A DNA stretch of 51,252 bases from Zoogloea oleivorans (lineage in GTDB: Bacteria > Pseudomonadota > Gammaproteobacteria > Burkholderiales > Rhodocyclaceae): positions 1-51,252 of the forward strand of contig NZ_SDKK01000030.1 of the NCBI RefSeq assembly GCF_008107625.1, in the 5' to 3' direction. This document shows, piece by piece, positions 11,325-20,714 of the stretch (position 1 is the stretch's first letter; each line of letters starts with the position of its first letter). The translations under genes and the position numbers were made by a program. The notes under the pieces were generated by a model. The model saw only the letters and a program-made list of their open reading frames with translations, ran no database searches and had not been told where the DNA came from.

Positions 11325-11634
11325 TCAGAGCACTTCCAGCGCCAAGGCAATGCCTTGGCCGCCGCCGATACACAGGGTAACGATACCCTTCTTCAATCCA
11401 TCCCGTTGCAGCGAGTGCAGAGAAGACGTGTGGTGAGGACGGCACCCGAGGCGCCGATAGGATGGCCGTGGGCAATGGCCCCACCTTCTTTTCCGAAGAA
11501 AGTTGCGATCTCCGGAGGGTTTCGCGGATGACCGCTGCACCCAATACCGTTGCTGGCGTGGCCTTCAGGCTGCCACCGTACGTGCCAATGGGAGTTCGGA
11601 CGGGATGACACAGGACAACTTCGATTACGCTCAT
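11325..11634 (-). pseudogene. Acetyl-CoA acetyltransferase (thiolase) remnant
   Basis: The first 43 residues are an ordinary thiolase N-terminus (MSVIEVVLCHPVRTPIGTYG...). The frame then jumps directly to the C-terminal signature region, seen in another frame as GGAIAHGHPIGASGAVLTTR, and ends in yet another frame with IVTLCIGGGQGIALALEVL. About 300 central residues, including the nucleophile cysteine, are deleted, and at least two frameshifts follow. A complete thiolase has about 390 residues. It is a dead gene between the ATPase operon and the sigma factor and shows that cargo has been eroded here. Confidence 0.85.
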
Positions 11635-11739
11635 GAGCTGCCTCCAACGTGTGGGATGGAAACTGGCTGACCTCACATAGGGCCTTCATTAAACGTAGAC
11701 GAAACAGGGTCGAAAAGGATGCAGGCCTGAGCCCGTGAT

Positions 11740-12279
11740 TTAGCCAAGTGGTGGCCGGGGAACAAAGCAACAAACGTGGCCAGCTTCATCGAGACGGACC
11801 TGACACGCCTTTGACATCTGTGCCCGCAGACGCTGACGTGCCCGCTGGATGCGCGACTTGGCACCGGGCAGAGATAAGCCTTTCAGTTCCGCGAACAAAG
11901 CCTGGGGCATTCCCTCCAGATCACAGCGCTGGATGGCTTCGCGATCTTCCTCGGAGAGCTCCGAAAGTACCCTGGGCAGACAGTTGGCCAATCCATCTAT
12001 CGCAAAAAATTCGGGCTCGATTGCGGGTATGTCCTCGGGCAAAGTCACTTCATTACGGGTGCGACGGCTACGGTCGATCAGGGTGTTCCGTGCAACCTCA
12101 AACAGCCAGGCGCGCGCATTCACAACTGAACAGAAATTGTCACCCTGAGCCCAGGCTTTGAGGAACAGGTCGTGCAGAAGATCTTCGGCCTCTGACGGGT
12201 TATTCAGTCGGTGGCGCATGAAGTTCAGCAGCTCTGCTTCATGCGTGCGCCAGGCGGTGATCAGGCAGGAAACAGCCAT
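11740..12279 (-). CDS. ECF-type RNA polymerase sigma factor (SigZ-like)
   Basis: The 179-residue product has the sigma-70 region 2 helices (LLHDLFLKAWAQGDNF, then WLFEVARNTLIDRSRR) and region 4 (LSELSEEDREAIQRCDLEG followed by GLSLPGAKSRIQRARQRLR). This is the layout of small ECF sigma factors that redirect RNA polymerase to stress promoters. No anti-sigma gene is adjacent. A cysteine pair in the tail (HVCCFVP) might sense metals or metalloids as in some ECF factors, but this is a guess. It lies 128 bases beyond the arsH stop on the same strand. Confidence 0.85.
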   Translation of the reverse strand: MAVSCLITAWRTHEAELLNFMRHRLNNPSEAEDLLHDLFLKAWAQGDNFCSVVNARAWLFEVARNTLIDRSRRTRNEVTLPEDIPAIEPEFFAIDGLANCLPRVLSELSEEDREAIQRCDLEGMPQALFAELKGLSLPGAKSRIQRARQRLRAQMSKACQVRLDEAGHVCCFVPRPPLG

Positions 12280-12407
12280 CCCTCACTCCGGTATGCCCCG
12301 GCGTACGGTGCCGACCAACTCACACCCCGCCGCGACGGTATTGAAGACGATCCCGGGGCTTCCCTCACGATGACACACCACGCCATTCGCCCAGGGCAAC
12401 CTGGATC

Positions 12408-13130
12408 TCAAATCTTGTTCTGGTTCACGCGCCGGGACAGCTCCTCGGCGCTCTCCTTGCGTTCACTGTAGCGATCTACGAGATAAGGCGTGATATCCCG
12501 CGTCAAGAGAGTGAATTTGACCAGCTCCTCCATGACATCCACCACCCGGTCATAGTAAGCAGACGGCTTCATGCGGTCGTTATCATCAAACTCCTGAAAG
12601 GCCTTGGCGACTGACGACTGGTTGGGAATGGTCAACATCCGCATCCAGCGCCCCAGGACGCGCATCTGGTTAACCGCGTTGAACGACTGGGAGCCTCCAC
12701 TGACCTGCATCACTGCCAAGGTCTTACCCTGAGTCGGACGTACTGCGCCCGAGTTGAGGGGAATCCAGTCGATCTGCGCCTTCATGATCCCCGTCATGGC
12801 CCCATGGCGCTCCGGCGAGCACCACACCATGCCTTCGGCCCACTGCGTCAGTTCACGCAGCTCAGCCACCTTCGGGTGGGTTTCCGGTGCATCGTCAGGC
12901 AGCGGCAGGCCGCTCGGGTTGAAGATCCGGACGTCTCCTCCCATTGCGGTCAACAGCCGCGCCGCCTCCTCAACCATGAGGCGACTGAACGAACGCTGCC
13001 GCAAGGAGCCGTAGAGCAGCAGGAACCTTGGTGCATGGGTCGAGACCTGCGCGGGGCGCAAGGCAGCCTGGCCAGGCACCTGAAAGAGGTCGGCCCGCAG
13101 CTGAGGCATGGTGGAGAGGTTTTCGGACAT
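12408..13130 (-). CDS. arsH: ArsH NADPH-dependent FMN reductase / organoarsenical oxidase
   Basis: The 240-residue protein belongs to the flavodoxin-like ArsH family: the FMN phosphate loop is [13 protein letters not shown], and the conserved [20 protein letters not shown] and [10 protein letters not shown] segments follow. ArsH oxidises trivalent methylated arsenicals and some aromatic arsenicals to the less toxic pentavalent forms. It is the last gene of the ars operon. Because the inner transposon lies upstream in arsC, it is cut off from the arsR promoter by about 25 kb. Confidence 0.92.
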   Translation of the reverse strand: MSENLSTMPQLRADLFQVPGQAALRPAQVSTHAPRFLLLYGSLRQRSFSRLMVEEAARLLTAMGGDVRIFNPSGLPLPDDAPETHPKVAELRELTQWAEGMVWCSPERHGAMTGIMKAQIDWIPLNSGAVRPTQGKTLAVMQVSGGSQSFNAVNQMRVLGRWMRMLTIPNQSSVAKAFQEFDDNDRMKPSAYYDRVVDVMEELVKFTLLTRDITPYLVDRYSERKESAEELSRRVNQNKI

Positions 13131-13203
13131 GGAGATACCTTTGAAAAGGCGGTCCCGGGATCAACTGCCTGGAGTCTTTCCCGGGACGATTTTTACTGCT
13201 CAA

Positions 13204-14256
13204 TCAGACCGCTTCAGCCTTGAAGTAGCGCTTCTGCAGCCACAGCGACACGTTAACCAGACCGATCATCACGGGCACTTCGACGAGTGGCCCGATGACC
13301 GCGGCAAACGCAGCCCCCGAGTTGATCCCGTAGACCGCCACCGCCACCGCAATCGCCAGTTCGAAGTTGTTGCTGGCCGCCGTGAAGGAGAGCGTCGCGC
13401 ACTTCTTGTAGTTGGCGCCCACCTTGCGGCTCATGAAGAAGGAGACGACGAACATGATCACGAAGTAGATGAGCAGCGGGATGGCAATGCGCACCACGTC
13501 CATCGGAATCGTGACGATCAGCTTTCCCTTCAGGCTGAACATGACCACGATGGTGAACAGCAGGGCGATCAGCGTGATAGGGCCGATCTTCGGTACAAAG
13601 TAAGTGTGATACCAGTCCTTCGAAACGAACCGCAGCATCACCACGCGTGTCAGGATACCGGCGATACAAGGGATGCCCAGATAGATCAGTACGCTTTCGG
13701 CGATCTGCCCGATGGAGATATCGACCACTGAACCGGACAACCCGAACAGCGGCGGCAGCACGGTGACAAAAAGCCAGGCATAGACGCTGTAGAAGAGCAC
13801 CTGGAAGATCGAGTTGAAGGCGACCAACCCCGCGGCATACTCGGTCGATCCTTTGGCAATCTCGTTCCACACGATGACCATGGCGATACAACGGGCCAGC
13901 CCGATCATGATCAGGCCGACCATGTACTCCGGCTTGTCAGGCAGGAAGATCACTGCCAGCGCAAACATCAGGATCGGCCCGATCACCCAGTTCTGGATCA
14001 GTGATAGCCCCAACACCTTCTTGTCGCGAAACACATCCGGCAATTCCTCGTACCGCACCTTTGCAAAGGGTGGGTACATCATCAGGATCAAACCGATCGC
14101 GATGGGAATGTTGGTCGTGCCGACCTGAAAACTGTTGATGAAATCCTCGACACCGGGCACCAGATAGCCCAGCGCCACACCCAGCGCCATGGCCGCGAAG
14201 ATCCAGACCGTCAGATACCGGTCCAGGAAAGAGAGTTTTTTCGTTACTTCACTCAC
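13204..14256 (-). CDS. acr3: ACR3-type arsenite efflux permease
   Basis: The 350-residue protein has ten membrane helices and the ACR3 family signatures: the [17 protein letters not shown] segment, [16 protein letters not shown] with the essential cysteine of helix 4, and [18 protein letters not shown] with the conserved glutamate of helix 9. It exports arsenite, As(OH)2O-, across the inner membrane. GTG at 14256 follows an AGAGG site and lies 32 bases after the arsC stop. Promoter supply is now doubtful because the inner element separates it from arsR. Confidence 0.93.
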   Translation of the reverse strand: MSEVTKKLSFLDRYLTVWIFAAMALGVALGYLVPGVEDFINSFQVGTTNIPIAIGLILMMYPPFAKVRYEELPDVFRDKKVLGLSLIQNWVIGPILMFALAVIFLPDKPEYMVGLIMIGLARCIAMVIVWNEIAKGSTEYAAGLVAFNSIFQVLFYSVYAWLFVTVLPPLFGLSGSVVDISIGQIAESVLIYLGIPCIAGILTRVVMLRFVSKDWYHTYFVPKIGPITLIALLFTIVVMFSLKGKLIVTIPMDVVRIAIPLLIYFVIMFVVSFFMSRKVGANYKKCATLSFTAASNNFELAIAVAVAVYGINSGAAFAAVIGPLVEVPVMIGLVNVSLWLQKRYFKAEAV

Positions 14257-14287
14257 AGCACACCTCTGCTCGAATCGTTAGATGCCT

Positions 14288-14552
14288 TCAGGCACCGGTC
14301 CCCAGCTCGTGACCGATCTGATCGAGTTCACGCTTGAGGGCCATGCCTTCGAGCTTCGCGATCGGCAGGCTCGCAAACAACGAAATCCGCCGATGCAACA
14401 GCATGAAAACCTGCGAAAAGGCGCGCTGCATCGCCTCAGTCGAACCTTCCACGGCGGCGGGATCTTCGACCCCCCAATGGGCGGTCATCGGTTGGCCCGG
14501 CCAGATGGGACAGACTTCACCGGCTGCGTTATCGCAAACCGTGAAGACGAAC
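14288..14552 (-). pseudogene. arsC: arsC 3' fragment (C-terminal part of arsenate reductase)
   Basis: This reads FVFTVCDNAAGEVCPIWPG and onward, the second half of a low-molecular-weight phosphatase-type arsenate reductase, with no start of its own. The coding sense stops at 14552, exactly where the inner element's CTGAGAC end begins. The missing first half, ending in SPHLDF, is at 39491-39739. Joining the two gives ...SPHLDF-VFTVCDNAAGE..., the normal family sequence. The fragment lacks the CxxxxxR catalytic loop, so it cannot work. Upstream codons to 14605 are transposon DNA. Confidence 0.93.
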
Positions 14553-14619
14553 TGAGACTGGCACCATAATTTTGCAGTGATTGCAAAGATATCGTTCCTG
14601 TACAAAGTGCAACGATATC
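14553..14619 (+). repeat. Left end of inner element with binding-site-like boxes
   Basis: After TGAGACTGG come TTTTGCAGTGATTGCAAAG (14571-14588) and ACAAAGTGCAACGATA (14602-14617), which differs by one base from the ACAAACTGCAACGAAATA box of the right end. A perfect 9-base inverted repeat, GATATCGTT at 14588-14596 and AACGATATC at 14611-14619, brackets the second box. These are probable TnsB sites of the inner element; the role of the dyad is not known. Confidence 0.65.
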
Positions 14620-14637
14620 GTTACCACAAGCCAACTC

Positions 14638-14675
14638 AAAAAAAGCCCACCAAAATTTGGTGGGCTTTTTCTTTT
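14638..14675. terminator. Bidirectional Rho-independent terminator
   Basis: A run of A is followed by GCCCACC, AAAATTT and GGTGGGC, then TTTTTCTTTT. The stem can end transcripts from either side. It stands just inside the left end and would insulate the KAP gene from acr3-side transcription and the reverse. Confidence 0.85.
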
Positions 14676-14873
14676 ACTGACTGTTCTTCGGCCTTTGCGG
14701 TCGTTGATGTTTTTGGCCAATTAGGACTGCTATGCAGTTAGAGAGCTGTCGTTCAGAGGAGCGATGAAACAGCACAACAGCATTACGACCTAACAAAATC
14801 GAACAATCGAGCCATTCCCTAGCCGCAATGCTGAATTGGGCTAGACTCACCAATATCTAATGAGGCTAATAAT

Positions 14874-17033
14874 ATGACAAAAGAAGAAAATATTGCAGAC
14901 CTTCGTCTGGATCGCCCTCTTCGGCCTGGAGGGGCACTCGCTGGCGACCTGTTAGATCGGGGAGGATTTGCAGCCCGAGTCACTGGTGTTTTATGTCGTA
15001 TTTCTCCCGAGGCGGGGCTTGTAGTGTCCGTTGAGGGGGCTTGGGGAAGTGGCAAAACGTCGTTGCTGGCAATGCTTGAAGAGTTGCTGAATGCAGAGCC
15101 CGAAAACCAACGGGCGGTGGTTGTTCATTTCAATCCATGGCTAATCGGCGACCGCGATGCCTTGTTGCGACAGTTCTTGGCAAGTATTGCCAAAGCCGTC
15201 AAATTGACTGATCACGCAAAAGAGGGAAAGCGAGTCGCCAAAGAGCTAAAAACTTATTCAAAGGCGTTCGACGTTCTGAAGCTAATTCCCGGTGCAGAGC
15301 CGTGGGCCAGCATCATCAAATCGGTGGTGGAGTCTGTTGGTAATGCCAGCGAGGCGGTCTTCGACTACAAGACCCCCGACATTGAAGCGAGGAAGGTGGC
15401 GTTGGAAAACGCCCTGCGCAAGTTTCCTCAGCGAATCGTCGTTCTGCTCGACGACCTCGATCGTCTGTACCCAGCCGAAGCCTATGAGATGGTTCGCATC
15501 ATCAAGGCGGTAGGAGATTTGCCGAACGTGGGCTATGTACTGGCCTGGGATGAAAAGTACGTTAGTGCCGCGTTGGATAAGTTGAGTGTGCCTTTTGCTG
15601 CAACTTACCTAGACAAAGTAGTACAGGTGAGGTTGCCTGTGCCCCCACTGTCATTCCCTCAACGTGTTGCGCTCATGAACAAGGCATTGGGAAGGCTAGA
15701 AAAAGAGGCTCTTGAGCAACATTTTAAAAGCGGAGATGAACGCCTTGGCTCCCTGTTCCATCATGGATTGAGCGAGCTGATTGAGCAGCCGCGGGATGTT
15801 GTTCGATTGTTCGACGTCGTTTGCTCAATCGAGCCGGGCTTGCGTGGCGAAATCCATCTGGCTGATATCCTCGGTTTGGCAATCCTTATGATCAAGGCAC
15901 CCTCTGTCTTCGAACTCCTCAGTCGGATGCCGCAGGCGTTTGTCGGAAGACGCCCGGGATCTCGAACGGAGTTTCGAGACGTCAAAGAAGTAGTTGAACA
16001 CCATGCGGCAGAACGTGATCTAGCTATCGACAGATATCCGCATGCAAAAGCTGTTCGGGATGTCGTGCACTGGCTATTTCCGCAGACGGCCAAAGCGGAT
16101 GATGCATTCACCTTCGGACGGATTGAGCTTGGCGAAGGGCATTTGGCAGCCCCAGATCGCTTGCTTATTGCATTGCACCTTAGTACCCGACCGGATGATC
16201 TCAGTCTTGTACGCGTAAGGCAGTATCTCTTCACCCCTGCCAAGCGCGCCGAGATTGCCGCGTCGCTTCAGCCGGATAACTGCATTGATTTCGTTGCCCA
16301 ACTGGGCAATATGGCAGAGGGACTAGGTAGTGATGTGGCCATTGATGCCGAGAGTCTAGCAATAGCCATTGCTCGGCTTGTTGAAGGCGAGGTATTCATA
16401 CGCCGGGCAAGGGATCGCGACAATCTTTTTTCGATGAAAGCCGAGCGAGTTGCAGTGCAAGCGATTGGGCAACTGGAAAAACGCTTGCATGAATCGCCCG
16501 CCGTAAACTTGGCGAAACGAATTTTGAGCGATGAGCAGGCTTTGTCGGTGGCATCGAAGATCGCCATCATGAATTTCATTTCCGATGACTGCGACCAATT
16601 GGATTATCTCAAGGTGCCGGTAGAGCATCGTGAAGTAGCCTTGGAAGCCTTTGCCGATAATGTAAAAAGCACGGCTCAGAATGGCGATCTGTTTGCCAAG
16701 GCCACGCCTGACCTTACTCTGTGGGTTCTGACGCGATTAAAACCAGAACACTGCAAACTTGTGTTTGAGGCAATTCAGAAAGCGGACCCAACTTTGGATC
16801 GTTTCGTCGAAGCCATGTTGAAGGGGGCATTCGATAGTCACAAAGGGCAGAGTTATCGCTTACCAAAAAACCTCCAAGAGCTTGAGAATTTTGTCGCCAT
16901 CGACCTATTGAAGCAGCTCGCGGCGGAACGACTGAAAGATGAGACGCTGGCCTCTCACGTCAGAGCGGCTTGGCGGGCATTGCTTGAAGAGAAATGTATT
17001 TATGGGAAGGACGGATCAGAAAACCGCGACTAA
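14874..17033 (+). CDS. KAP-family P-loop NTPase
   Basis: The 719-residue protein has Walker A GAWGSGKTS at residues 55-63 and Walker B VVLLDDLDRL near residue 190, followed by a sensor-like segment VGYVLAWDEKYV. This is the KAP ATPase family, named from Kidins220/ARMS and PifA. The usual pair of membrane helices inserted in the P-loop domain is not evident, so it is probably a soluble form like PifA. PifA lets the F plasmid exclude phage T7, and KAP proteins occur often in defence regions; a defence role here is inference. The C-terminal 400 residues are helical with no recognised domain. Confidence 0.82.
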   Translation: MTKEENIADLRLDRPLRPGGALAGDLLDRGGFAARVTGVLCRISPEAGLVVSVEGAWGSGKTSLLAMLEELLNAEPENQRAVVVHFNPWLIGDRDALLRQFLASIAKAVKLTDHAKEGKRVAKELKTYSKAFDVLKLIPGAEPWASIIKSVVESVGNASEAVFDYKTPDIEARKVALENALRKFPQRIVVLLDDLDRLYPAEAYEMVRIIKAVGDLPNVGYVLAWDEKYVSAALDKLSVPFAATYLDKVVQVRLPVPPLSFPQRVALMNKALGRLEKEALEQHFKSGDERLGSLFHHGLSELIEQPRDVVRLFDVVCSIEPGLRGEIHLADILGLAILMIKAPSVFELLSRMPQAFVGRRPGSRTEFRDVKEVVEHHAAERDLAIDRYPHAKAVRDVVHWLFPQTAKADDAFTFGRIELGEGHLAAPDRLLIALHLSTRPDDLSLVRVRQYLFTPAKRAEIAASLQPDNCIDFVAQLGNMAEGLGSDVAIDAESLAIAIARLVEGEVFIRRARDRDNLFSMKAERVAVQAIGQLEKRLHESPAVNLAKRILSDEQALSVASKIAIMNFISDDCDQLDYLKVPVEHREVALEAFADNVKSTAQNGDLFAKATPDLTLWVLTRLKPEHCKLVFEAIQKADPTLDRFVEAMLKGAFDSHKGQSYRLPKNLQELENFVAIDLLKQLAAERLKDETLASHVRAAWRALLEEKCIYGKDGSENRD

Positions 17034-17435
17034 CTTCCAATGCGAAAATTCTTATTTTTTGCATCGCTGTTGCTGTTGCTGTTGCTCGCAACACTGAGGG
17101 GCGGATATTCACCACAACCAGCCGTTGGCGCCAAGGCGCGTGAATGACCGCTCCGGCCGAAGTCCGGCCTGTTGCTGCTGGCATGAGGCAGGATATCGGC
17201 CTTTGCCGTCGTTGGGGCAACTCTCGAGCAATGTCGGCAATGCGGAGGGCAGCCGACGGTTACGGAACTGGGTGGAAGCCGCTTAAGCAGACGAAACGAC
17301 AGGCAAAAAGCTGGCTAACACAGTTAGTTTGGTACTAGTCCGTAGCGCGCGAGATCAGCACGGTGCGTGGTAACATAAGTGATACCAATTGTACTAATAC
17401 AAAAGCATGGTCACCAACTCTAGAGGATTGCAGCC
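17034..17435. other. Non-coding stretch with dispersed repeat
   Basis: No convincing gene. 17143-17215 is a copy of a repeat also found inverted at 20532-20606: both begin AATGACCG, then share GTTGCT, TGGCATG, GGAT.TCGGCC and TGCCG.CGTTGG. Short frames through both copies give similar peptides (VAAGM...CRRW), but these are by-products of the repeat. Such junk-like repeats are widespread between genes in beta- and gammaproteobacterial islands. Confidence 0.55.
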
Positions 17436-17786
17436 ATGGCACTGACGCGCGATTTCAAAGAGACGGTTCTGGCCCGGATTCAAGCTGATCCAAGGTACGG
17501 GGACGCACTGCTGAATGAAGGTATCGAGTGCATGTTGGCAGGAGATGTTGATACTGGAAAGGCCATCCTGCGCGACTATATCAAGGCAACTTTGGGCTTC
17601 GCGAAGCTCGGGGCAGAAACAGGCGCGTCTCCTAAGAGCTTGATGCGGATGTTCAGCGCCGGTGGCAATCCGCAAGCGCGCAACCTCTTCGCTGTTATCG
17701 GGCACCTACAAACCCAGTCCGGCGTGACATTGCACGTGACTGCCCATCGGAACGCAAGGAAGCGACAGTCACACACCTTGCCATGA
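17436..17786 (+). CDS. HTH antitoxin-like protein (HigA/addiction-module family), orphan
   Basis: The 116-residue product resembles the addiction-module antidote family: an acidic N-terminal part (DFKETVLARIQADPRYGDAL), then an HTH with FAKLGAETGASPKSLMRMFS, and the closing motif FAVIGHLQTQSGVTLHVTAHR. The last 15 residues (NARKRQSHTLP) run past the usual family end, and this tail overlaps the truncated reverse-strand gene, suggesting a recombination joint near 17750-17785. No RelE/HigB toxin gene is next to it in the window, so it is an orphan. RBS GAGGA-like at 17423 fits the start. Confidence 0.72.
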   Translation: MALTRDFKETVLARIQADPRYGDALLNEGIECMLAGDVDTGKAILRDYIKATLGFAKLGAETGASPKSLMRMFSAGGNPQARNLFAVIGHLQTQSGVTLHVTAHRNARKRQSHTLP

Positions 17787-18143
17787 GCGCACTTTCGACA
17801 CGGGCTGGATTGGGCGACTTCAGAGCCATTTCAAGCACATCCACAACCGCACCGTAAAAGACCTCCCGGTTCGGTCTGTTTTCCCAATACGAGAGCGGTG
17901 AAGCATCCCATAGCATGTAGCAAACTTGATTCAGTGGATTGGCCCCTGGCTCATTCAGATGCCCCAAGACGGGAGCGCATCTTGGCGTAAAGCAATCTTG
18001 GTAAAGCGTCTTGATCGCCTCAATGGCACGAAGCCGTAATTGCACCGGAACCGACTCGTTCATGAGCGCGAAAACGGCATCGGAGCAGGAATTGTTGAAG
18101 ATGTATTCAAGGCCATAATTGACCTGCCGCTCAGAGAACCTAG
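17695..18143 (-). pseudogene. Truncated unknown gene interrupted by IS5-family element
   Basis: The coding part outside the insertion sequence starts at 18143 (RFSERQVNYGLEYIFNNS) and continues through helical, repeat-like sequence with LRLRAIEAIKTLYQDCF. I do not recognise the family; spacing of helices hints at HEAT-like repeats. The insertion element supplies a false start within its own end. Beyond the other side of the insertion the frame meets a stop within 19 codons, so the 5' part is lost or rearranged. The last codons overlap the antitoxin-like gene and probably are not native. Confidence 0.6.
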
Positions 18144-19308
18144 GGAACCCCTGATCAATTGACGTTTTGAGCACAACCACCCAAGCCAGCGATTTTGAGC
18201 CGACTTCGATGATCACCTTTTCCGCCCTTGCTGCCGCATTTCGAGGCCATTTCGGCCTTGATCACCCGTTTGCGGGTGCAGCGGGCGGATTGCTCGCGTC
18301 AATTCATCAGGGTTCCCCTTGCCAGGTAAAGATTGGTCAGTCCGATCAGCGAGAACACCTGCGCGGCGTTCTTGGCGATCCCCTTGTAGCGCACCTTCGT
18401 GTAGCCGAATTGGCGCTTGATCACCCGAAACACATGCTCGACCCGTGCGCGGATCGAGGACATTCGATGATTGAAGCGCTGGTTGGCGTCGCTCAGCGGG
18501 CGCTGTTTGCTGGCCTTGAGCGAGACGCCCCAGAACACACCGGCCTTCCGTGCGTGACGCTTCAGGTCATTGTTGACATAGCCCTTGTCGCCGAACACCG
18601 CGCGGTCGTCCTCGCGCAGCAGGTGCGGCAACTGACTGATATCGGAAGCGTTCGCCGGCGTCACCGAGACGGTATGCGCCAGCCCGGAATTGACGTCTGC
18701 GCCCACGTGGATCTTCATTCCGAAGAACCACTGGTTGCCCTTCTTCGTCTGGTGCATTTCCGGATCGCGCTGTTTTTGCTCGTTCTTCGTCGACGGAGGA
18801 GCATGGATGATCGTCGCGTCGACCATCGTGCCGCCCTTCAGAAGCAGGCCGCGATCCGCGAGCGTGTCGTTGATGATGTTCATCATCTGGGCCGTCAGGC
18901 CGTGCTTCTCGAGCAGGTGACGGAACTTGAGAATCGTCGTTTCGTCGGGCATCGCGTCGTCGGAGAGTTCCAGCCCGGCAAAGCGGCGCATCGACTCGAT
19001 CTCGTACAGCGCGTCCTCCATCGCCGGGTCCGACAACGCGTACCACTGCTGCATGAAGTAGATGCGCAGCATCGTCGCCAGTGGCCTCGGCGGGCGACCT
19101 CGCCGACCCGCCTTCGGGTAATGCGGTTCGATCGCTGCCAGCAAGGCGGCCCAGGGCACGACCGCCTCCATCTCGGTGAGGAAGCGTTCCCGGCGGGTCT
19201 GTTTCTTCTTTTGCTGGAAGGCCAGGGAGGCGAAGGTGGCTTGCTTCATGGGAGTACGATGCTTTATGGCTTTAGTATTTTACCGGCTCTGAATTGATCA
19301 GAGCTTCC
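18144..19308 (-). mobile_element. IS5-family insertion sequence, 1165 bp
   Basis: The terminal inverted repeats are GGAACCCCTGATCAATTGA (left) and GGAAGCTCTGATCAATTCA (right, minus strand). CTAG lies on both sides (18140-18143 and 19309-19312), the 4-base duplication IS5 relatives make at YTAR sites. One full transposase gene lies inside. Confidence 0.88.
18299..19249 (-). CDS. IS5-family transposase
   Basis: The 316-residue protein has the IS5 N-terminal domain (AIEPHYPKAGRRGRPPRPLA, MQQWYALSDPAMEDAL) and a DDE catalytic core: first Asp in GGTMVDATIIHAPPS, second Asp in AVFGDKGYVNN, and Glu in RARVEHVFRVIKRQFGY with the Y-(2)-R-(3)-E-(6)-K arrangement. The length is normal, with no frameshift, so the element may still be active. 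It reads on the minus strand. Confidence 0.93.
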   Translation of the reverse strand: MKQATFASLAFQQKKKQTRRERFLTEMEAVVPWAALLAAIEPHYPKAGRRGRPPRPLATMLRIYFMQQWYALSDPAMEDALYEIESMRRFAGLELSDDAMPDETTILKFRHLLEKHGLTAQMMNIINDTLADRGLLLKGGTMVDATIIHAPPSTKNEQKQRDPEMHQTKKGNQWFFGMKIHVGADVNSGLAHTVSVTPANASDISQLPHLLREDDRAVFGDKGYVNNDLKRHARKAGVFWGVSLKASKQRPLSDANQRFNHRMSSIRARVEHVFRVIKRQFGYTKVRYKGIAKNAAQVFSLIGLTNLYLARGTLMN

Positions 19309-19562
19309 CTAGCAAGGTCGCGACCGCAATGCTCAAGCGTGTATGGCTTCAACAGAAGTTTCTGCTAATCCAGAAATGGTGAATATCTTAGAATCATTGG
19401 ACTTTCGGCACTATGGGAAGCCTTGGAAGAGCACGATCCATGAGAACTTCCTCTGTTTATTTTTGAGATTTCGGTGCCCAGGCGGAATTCACGAAATGTT
19501 GTTGCATAAACGCGGATGGCATATTGTATACAGGGAGATAATTTCGTGGAGATAAGGTAGCC

Positions 19563-19805
19563 ATGCCAACACCTTTGTTGCTCTGCATTACTGGGCGCCA
19601 AGCTTACGATCTTCGACGACACCTGTTTCTAACCCAGGCCGAGTTTTGGTCGAAAATCGGCATCACTCAGTCAGGCGGATCCAGATACGAGAGAGGCCGT
19701 GAAATGGCCCCCCAATTGCAGTATTTGCTGCACTTGGCATATGGCTCTGATGAAGAAGCGAGTGAGTTGCTGCGATGGCTGCGACAACCAGCCGAAAGTA
19801 GATAG
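19563..19805 (+). CDS. Small XRE-type HTH regulator
   Basis: The 80-residue product has one helix-turn-helix: LRRHLFLTQAEFWSKIGITQSGGSRYERGR, similar to regulators that recognise DNA through the SG.SRYE.GR helix. AGATAAGG lies before the ATG. It stands alone between the IS5 copy and a non-coding stretch; nothing suggests its target. Confidence 0.72.
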   Translation: MPTPLLLCITGRQAYDLRRHLFLTQAEFWSKIGITQSGGSRYERGREMAPQLQYLLHLAYGSDEEASELLRWLRQPAESR

Positions 19806-20252
19806 TCTGTATTGAGGAATTGCCTAGAACGAAAGGTTAGGTATCTCTTCTCCCATTCGAAAATTGGATAGTGCGTCTTGGCGACCTAAACGGACATTGG
19901 GAACCGAAGCCGCATTCGTCCGAAATGAATCCAAGACCGGTCGTGTGTCAGCACGAGAAAAGCGCTCGATATCCGCTGTTTCGAGAATTCGGGACTCTGT
20001 AGATAATCCTTCCTGCAATCGTTCGAACAATCTAAAAAATACTAACCAATTGATTATTCGGAAATTATCCTTTTATCACCAAAATTTCAGAATAAAGGAT
20101 AATCCTCATGGAATCATACGCTTGGCTAAATTCTGTGTGCATGGGGGGGGCGACTAAGAGTTGCCCAAACCTCTCATCCGAGTCTATGAGTCTGAGGATT
20201 GATCGTTGCTTCAGAAAAATGCCTCTTGGTTAGGTGGGCATAGCGTTTGCAT
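19806..20252. other. No gene seen; AT-rich stretch with an inverted repeat
   Basis: The plus strand around 20060-20115 holds an imperfect inverted repeat (AAATTATCCTTTTATC against AATAAAGGATAATCC), which could be an operator or a remnant of an element end. No frame resembles a known protein. Confidence 0.4.
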
Positions 20253-20351
20253 TTATGAGTGTCTCTGGCGCTGACGGGATGCTCGAAGCACAAACAGTCC
20301 ACCGCTGATGCTCAATACGGCAATTATGGCGAGGGCGAGATAGTCAGTCAT
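20253..20351 (-). CDS. Possible 32-residue single-pass membrane peptide
   Basis: From an ATG at 20351 the frame reads MTDYLALAIIAVLSISGGLF followed by VLRASRQRQRHS and a TAA stop: one hydrophobic helix of about 18 residues followed by a basic tail, which would stay in the cytoplasm. No strong ribosome binding site is seen. The shape recalls small inner-membrane proteins such as KdpF-like peptides, but I see no match. Toxin-type or accessory function is open. Confidence 0.35.
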   Translation of the reverse strand: MTDYLALAIIAVLSISGGLFVLRASRQRQRHS

Positions 20352-20714
20352 ATGGAGATCTTATAGAGATTTTCCCCTTAGGGGCTGGTAGAGCACTTAG
20401 GCGAAGAGGCGGACCTTCCTCATTGAGGCTGGAGACGCACGCGGCCAGCGTAGTGAAGGAAGAGGCCATTCAGACAGGTTGCCGCCTTAACGGCGACAAT
20501 CTGCGCGACACCGACCATTAATCTAAAGCTGGGCCAACGGCGGCACTGGCCGAGATCCAGCCCCATGCCAGTAGCAACAGACAGTTGGTCGGCCTTAACG
20601 GTCATTGGTTGCGAGCAGATTTAGCGGCGGCTACAACCTCCATTGCCGCCATTCAAGTACGTCCAACAGAAAATTCTCGGCTGACGAATCTGAGCGGCTG
20701 CTTGTCGAATCTCG
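20352..20714. other. Non-coding stretch with inverted copy of dispersed repeat
   Basis: 20532-20606 is the inverted partner of the repeat at 17143-17215. Nothing else recognised. The phosphite regulator gene ends at 20715 on its right. Confidence 0.5.

Noticed and set aside
14553-14605. Possible short arsC form starting at 14605
   Set aside because: The added residues are encoded by the inner transposon end and the product lacks the catalytic loop.
17144-17338. 64-codon frame and its partner at 20420-20605 as a paralogous protein pair
   Set aside because: Similarity follows a non-coding dispersed repeat, including its flanks; neither has a ribosome binding site or known relatives.
18167-19297. 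376-codon plus-strand frame across the IS5 copy
   Set aside because: Antisense shadow of the transposase gene, rich in His, Arg and Leu.
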